Positions 61,155-64,000 of a stretch of DNA of 64,000 bases are shown here, in pieces. The number at the start of each line of letters is the position of its first letter. Within the stretch, counting starts at the first letter, position 1. The notes under the pieces were generated by a model. It saw only the letters and a list, made by a program, of their open reading frames with translations. It did no database searches and was not told the origin of the DNA. The stretch is taken from NCBI RefSeq assembly GCF_014171475.1, contig NZ_CP048817.1, forward strand, positions 1-64,000, read 5' to 3'. Origin of the DNA: Sphingomonas sp. So64.6b. GTDB lineage: Bacteria > Pseudomonadota > Alphaproteobacteria > Sphingomonadales > Sphingomonadaceae. Both the position numbers and the translations under genes were made by a program.

Positions 61155-61620
61155 CATGAAGCCGCGCAAAGAGTTCGACCCGCTTGGATGGCGCGGCGCG
61201 AAGCTCGATGCGGACATCGGTATGGAACGCAGCCGCGTCCGCGACCCGCTGACCGGATTGCCCCGCGCGATCAGCAACACCTATGATCGTTGGGCTCAGC
61301 TCACCTTGCGGCACGACGTGCCCGCCACGCAATTCGCCTGGGGCGCGGCCCTGTCGTTCGACCATTACGGCCCGAGCTATTACCTCGATGAGGTGAACCA
61401 GCAATGGGAGGGCCCCTATGCCAGCGTCTTCGTCGAGTTCAAGGACGTGAAGGGACTGAAGGTCAACTTCCAGGTCTTCAACATCAATGACGGTCACGTG
61501 CGCTACTGGCGCAATGTCTATACCGGTCGACGCAACGCCGCACCGATGGCTTTTCTCGAACGCCAGCACCAATCCGTCGGGCCGATTTTCACGCTGACGA
61601 TCAGCGGATCGTTTAAATAG
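61155..61620 (+). pseudogene. C-terminal fragment of a TonB-dependent receptor
   Basis: About 155 in-frame codons: 'EFDPLGWRGAKLDADIGMER', 'YDRWAQLTLRHDVPATQFAW', 'KVNFQVFNINDGHVRYWRNV' and the terminal 'VGPIFTLTISGSFK', which has the aromatic C-terminus of an outer-membrane barrel. The plug and most of the barrel are absent; the frame upstream (60858-61154) does not encode them and has poor codon use, and no gene is recognised there. Truncated remnant. Confidence 0.65.
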
Positions 61621-61721
61621 CGGCGTCGGACAATTGGTGCGGTCATGATCTGGCCGCATCAACCCCTATATGACGTACATATTGCTTCGATACCGGGCAA
61701 TTTTGACGTGGTGACCCTGCT

Positions 61722-62474
61722 GTGCCTCGACGATCGGTGAACATTGGAAGCGAGGCCGATCCTCGCCTGACGCTTGAGCTTGCCGCGCAGGGCTTTGTTC
61801 GTCCGGCGCCTGGCGCGATCGATTGGTTGCCGACACCAGCCCTGGATTCGAGCTGGAAGAGTTTCGCGGACTCGTGGAATCGGCTCGGTCTCGATCGATA
61901 TATGGCTGATGGCGGTCGCTATCGCCGACGCCGTCACGCTGCCTTGGCGATCACGCCGGACGCGATCGCGCGAAAGCCGCACCAGCCCCATTTTCAGAGC
62001 CGTGACTATAATCAGCTGAATGGAGATGTGCAGCGCTGGTTCGAGCCGATGGAGGACGCCCTTACCGACAGCCCGATGATGCAGCAGCTGCTCCGCGGCG
62101 CGACGCTCTGTTTCGAGGGCGCCGGCGAAAGCGCTGCGGCCGCTCATTGGCATGTCGAACTGCATCAGTTTCGGATCGAGACCACGGCGCAGAGCCCTGG
62201 TCGTCCGACCCCCGAAGGAATGCATCGCGACGGGGTCGATTGGGTTTTGGTGATGCTGGTCGATCGACTGAACGCCGATGAAGGCGTGACCGAGATTCAG
62301 ATTGCCGATCGGCCGGAGATCGACCGCTTCACCCTGGCCGCACCGGGTGACGCGGTGCTTCTGGATGACCATCGGGTGATGCACGGCGTAACGCCGATCC
62401 GACCGATCGATGCGGACAGGCCGGCGTATCGCGATGTTTTCGTCGCGACATGGAGGGCGGAAGGCTCTGGCTGA
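61722..62474 (+). CDS. 2OG-Fe dioxygenase family protein
   Basis: 250 residues from GTG 61722; GTG 61737 is possible. Iron ligands His168-x-Asp170 in 'TPEGMHRDGVDWVLVML' and distal His221 in 'LLDDHRVMHGVTPI', with an Arg nearby for 2-oxoglutarate. The family (PF10014 type) includes free amino-acid hydroxylases such as L-isoleucine 4-hydroxylase. Substrate not assignable. Single-gene unit. Confidence 0.84.
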   Translation: MPRRSVNIGSEADPRLTLELAAQGFVRPAPGAIDWLPTPALDSSWKSFADSWNRLGLDRYMADGGRYRRRRHAALAITPDAIARKPHQPHFQSRDYNQLNGDVQRWFEPMEDALTDSPMMQQLLRGATLCFEGAGESAAAAHWHVELHQFRIETTAQSPGRPTPEGMHRDGVDWVLVMLVDRLNADEGVTEIQIADRPEIDRFTLAAPGDAVLLDDHRVMHGVTPIRPIDADRPAYRDVFVATWRAEGSG

Positions 62475-62549
62475 GGCGCTGGGGCAGGCGCCCGCAAGCA
62501 GAAAGAGGAAAGCACGGGATTTCTTAACGTCGCCCCGCTCCAGGCTTTC

Positions 62550-63227
62550 TCAGCGAAGCGCCCGGCGCACACTCGGCAAGATCCGCGCCACCATGATCTC
62601 CACTCCGCGCGCCGTCGGATGCAACCCATCCGCCTGAAGCAGGCGGCGATTGCCCGCCACGCCGTCGAGGAAGAAAGGGTAGAGCGGCACGCCGTGCGCC
62701 CGGGCGAGGGCGGGGTACATCGCCTCGAACGCGCGGACATAGTCGGGGCCGAGATTGGGCGCGGCGCGCATGCCGGCGAGCAGGACGGGGATGCGGCGGC
62801 GCTTCAGTTCGGTCAGGATCGCGTCGAGATTGGCCTTTGCCTGCGCGACCGGCAGGCCGCGCAGCATGTCGTTCGCGCCGAGTTCGACGATCACCAGAAC
62901 CGGCGTGACGCCGAGCCCGCGCAGGCCCCAGCGTAGTCGCGCGCGCGCCTGTGCCGCGGTGTCGCCCGCGACGCCGCCATTGCGCACCGTCGCGGCGACC
63001 CCCGCGCGGCGCAGCGCCGCCTGAAGCCGCGGCGTGAAGCCTTGTTCGGGCGGCAGGCCATACCCCGCGGTGAGGCTATCGCCCAACGCCCAGATCAGCG
63101 GCGCGGGCGGCGCCTTTGCCGCGGGTTGCGCGGCCGCCGGTTGAACGATCGCCGCGGCGAACAGCAGTGCGAGATGGACAAGCAGCCATCGGAATCCGTA
63201 TCGCAAGCTTAGTGACCATTTCTCCAT
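62550..63227 (-). CDS. GDSL-type arylesterase (TesA-like)
   Basis: 225 residues with a signal peptide (about 1-33). Block I 'IWALGDSLTAGYG' (Ser51), block III 'ELGANDMLRG', and block V 'QADGLHPTARG' (Asp200, His203). Periplasmic thioesterase/lysophospholipase type. It is divergent from an ABC ATPase gene and their starts overlap by 16 bases. The esterase/ABC exporter pairing is the common tesA-ybbA-ybbP order. Confidence 0.92.
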   Translation of the reverse strand: MEKWSLSLRYGFRWLLVHLALLFAAAIVQPAAAQPAAKAPPAPLIWALGDSLTAGYGLPPEQGFTPRLQAALRRAGVAATVRNGGVAGDTAAQARARLRWGLRGLGVTPVLVIVELGANDMLRGLPVAQAKANLDAILTELKRRRIPVLLAGMRAAPNLGPDYVRAFEAMYPALARAHGVPLYPFFLDGVAGNRRLLQADGLHPTARGVEIMVARILPSVRRALR

Positions 63228-63955
63228 CCCCCGCCGATAGCGACCTGATCGTCGCGCGCAATGTCTCTCTGTCGCTGGGCCGCCCGCCGGCCCGGGTCGA
63301 TATCCTGCGCGGCATCGACCTGACCGTCACCGCCGGCGATAGCGTTGCGTTGCTCGGGCCATCGGGGTCGGGCAAATCGTCGCTGATGGCGGTGCTGTCG
63401 GGACTTGAGCGGCCAAGCGGCGGCGCGGTGCGGGTTACGGGGCTCGATTTCGCGGCGCTGGACGAGGATGCGCTGGCCGTCGCGCGGCGCGGGCGGATCG
63501 GCATCGTGCTGCAGGCGTTTCACTTGTTGCCGACGATGACCGCGCTGGAGAATGTCGCGGTGCCGCTCGAACTGGCCGGTGCGCCCGATGCGTTCGTGCG
63601 CGCCGCGGCGGAATTGTCCGCAGTCGGGCTGGGGCACCGCGGCGATCATTATCCCGCGCAACTGTCCGGCGGGGAGCAGCAGCGCGTCGCGATCGCGCGT
63701 GCGCTGGTCACCGGCCCGGCCTTGCTGTTCGCCGATGAGCCGACCGGCAATCTCGACACCGCGACCGGCGCCGCGATCATGGATTTGCTGTTCGCGCGGC
63801 ACGCGGCGAGCGGCGCGACCTTGTTCGTCATCACTCATGATCCGGCGCTGGCCGCGCGGTGTGCGCGCGTGATCGAACTGGCCGATGGCCGGATCGTTGC
63901 CGATCGGCGCCCGTCGGAAATGGCGCCCGAAACAGCGTCCGGAACCGCCGCTTGA
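63212..63955 (+). CDS. YbbA/LolD-type ABC ATPase
   Basis: 247 residues from GTG 63212; the frame is open from 63116 but that part is antisense to the esterase. Walker A '[15 protein letters not shown]', signature '[17 protein letters not shown]', Walker B '[13 protein letters not shown]', H-loop 'VITHDPAL'. It pairs with the FtsX-like permease that starts at its stop codon. Confidence 0.92.
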   Translation: MTISPSPADSDLIVARNVSLSLGRPPARVDILRGIDLTVTAGDSVALLGPSGSGKSSLMAVLSGLERPSGGAVRVTGLDFAALDEDALAVARRGRIGIVLQAFHLLPTMTALENVAVPLELAGAPDAFVRAAAELSAVGLGHRGDHYPAQLSGGEQQRVAIARALVTGPALLFADEPTGNLDTATGAAIMDLLFARHAASGATLFVITHDPALAARCARVIELADGRIVADRRPSEMAPETASGTAA

Positions 63956-64000
63956 GCATCGTCTGGCGGCTTGCGCTGCGCGACCTCCGGCGCGGCGGGC
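63952..64000 (+). CDS. FtsX-like ABC permease, 5' end only
   Basis: TTG start overlapping the ATPase stop (TTGA). The 16 codons present read [16 protein letters not shown], a normal start for a YbbP-type permease. The rest lies beyond the window. Confidence 0.75.
   Translation, partial: MSIVWRLALRDLRRGG

Overview
The window looks like part of a sphingomonad (Alphaproteobacteria, Sphingomonadales) genome. The reasons are the high GC content, the FecI/FecR/TonB-receptor cassette with a very large receptor, and a RepA/ParA/DUF2840/TraF/DUF736/relaxase/TraG/Trb conjugation block of the kind common in sphingomonad plasmids and integrative conjugative elements. All family names come from reading the translations by eye; no database search was possible.

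Layout. (1) 1-20266, + strand: replication, partition and conjugation core. It holds repA, three 19-bp iteron-like repeats, parA, a small RHH-like gene, DUF2840, the TraF-type S26 peptidase, DUF736, a VirB1-type transglycosylase, a candidate oriT, a DUF3363 relaxase, traG, an RHH regulator, and then trbBCDEJ-K-LFGI with a DUF2274 gene. Many start and stop codons overlap. A methyltransferase/Rrf2 cargo pair splits the module just before trbB. (2) 20.3-44.8 kb: a mosaic accessory region with IS3, IS5, IS21 and possible IS481 remnants, one complete IS5-type element inserted in an enoyl-CoA hydratase gene, and several broken genes. Its intact part is rich in regulator/effector pairs: a TetR with a three-gene ABC exporter, a DrrC-like UvrA paralogue with a TetR, a LysR with a P450 and a PEP-mutase-like gene, a TetR with a TetX-like flavoprotein monooxygenase, an O-methyltransferase, and three alpha/beta hydrolases. 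It reads as a xenobiotic resistance and modification island assembled by transposition. (3) 44.8-45.2 kb: an intact tRNA-Arg(CCG) and, 260 bp away, a 42-nt copy of a tRNA-Arg 5' half, probably an integration scar and the edge of the island. (4) 45.2-64.0 kb: more ordinary chromosome. It holds a MacB/TolC/MacA-type efflux operon whose TolC gene is frameshifted in a 14-bp repeat, a PraB-like secreted protein with a clear terminator, the sigma factor/FecR/TonB-receptor cassette, dapB-nth, a K+ channel with an RCK domain, a PHB-depolymerase-type esterase, a 2OG-Fe dioxygenase, a GDSL arylesterase, and an ABC exporter running off the end.

How it fits together. RepA and ParA would maintain the element. 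The relaxase nicks oriT, TraG couples the nucleoprotein to the Trb type IV channel, and the transglycosylase and TraF peptidase help build the envelope complex. The accessory genes appear to be controlled locally: an exact palindrome precedes the ABC exporter, and a second motif, C[A/G]GAG-N5-CTC[C/T]G, recurs at three places and may link the UvrA-like/TetR genes with the O-methyltransferase. The most distinctive observations are this shared operator, the exact reconstruction of the IS-interrupted hydratase, the possibly phase-variable TolC gene, the tRNA-Arg scar, and a P450 that lacks the usual I-helix acid/alcohol pair. I found no CRISPR array and no clearly new multi-gene machine; the best candidate for an undescribed system is the TetR / UvrA-like / methyltransferase set with its shared operator.
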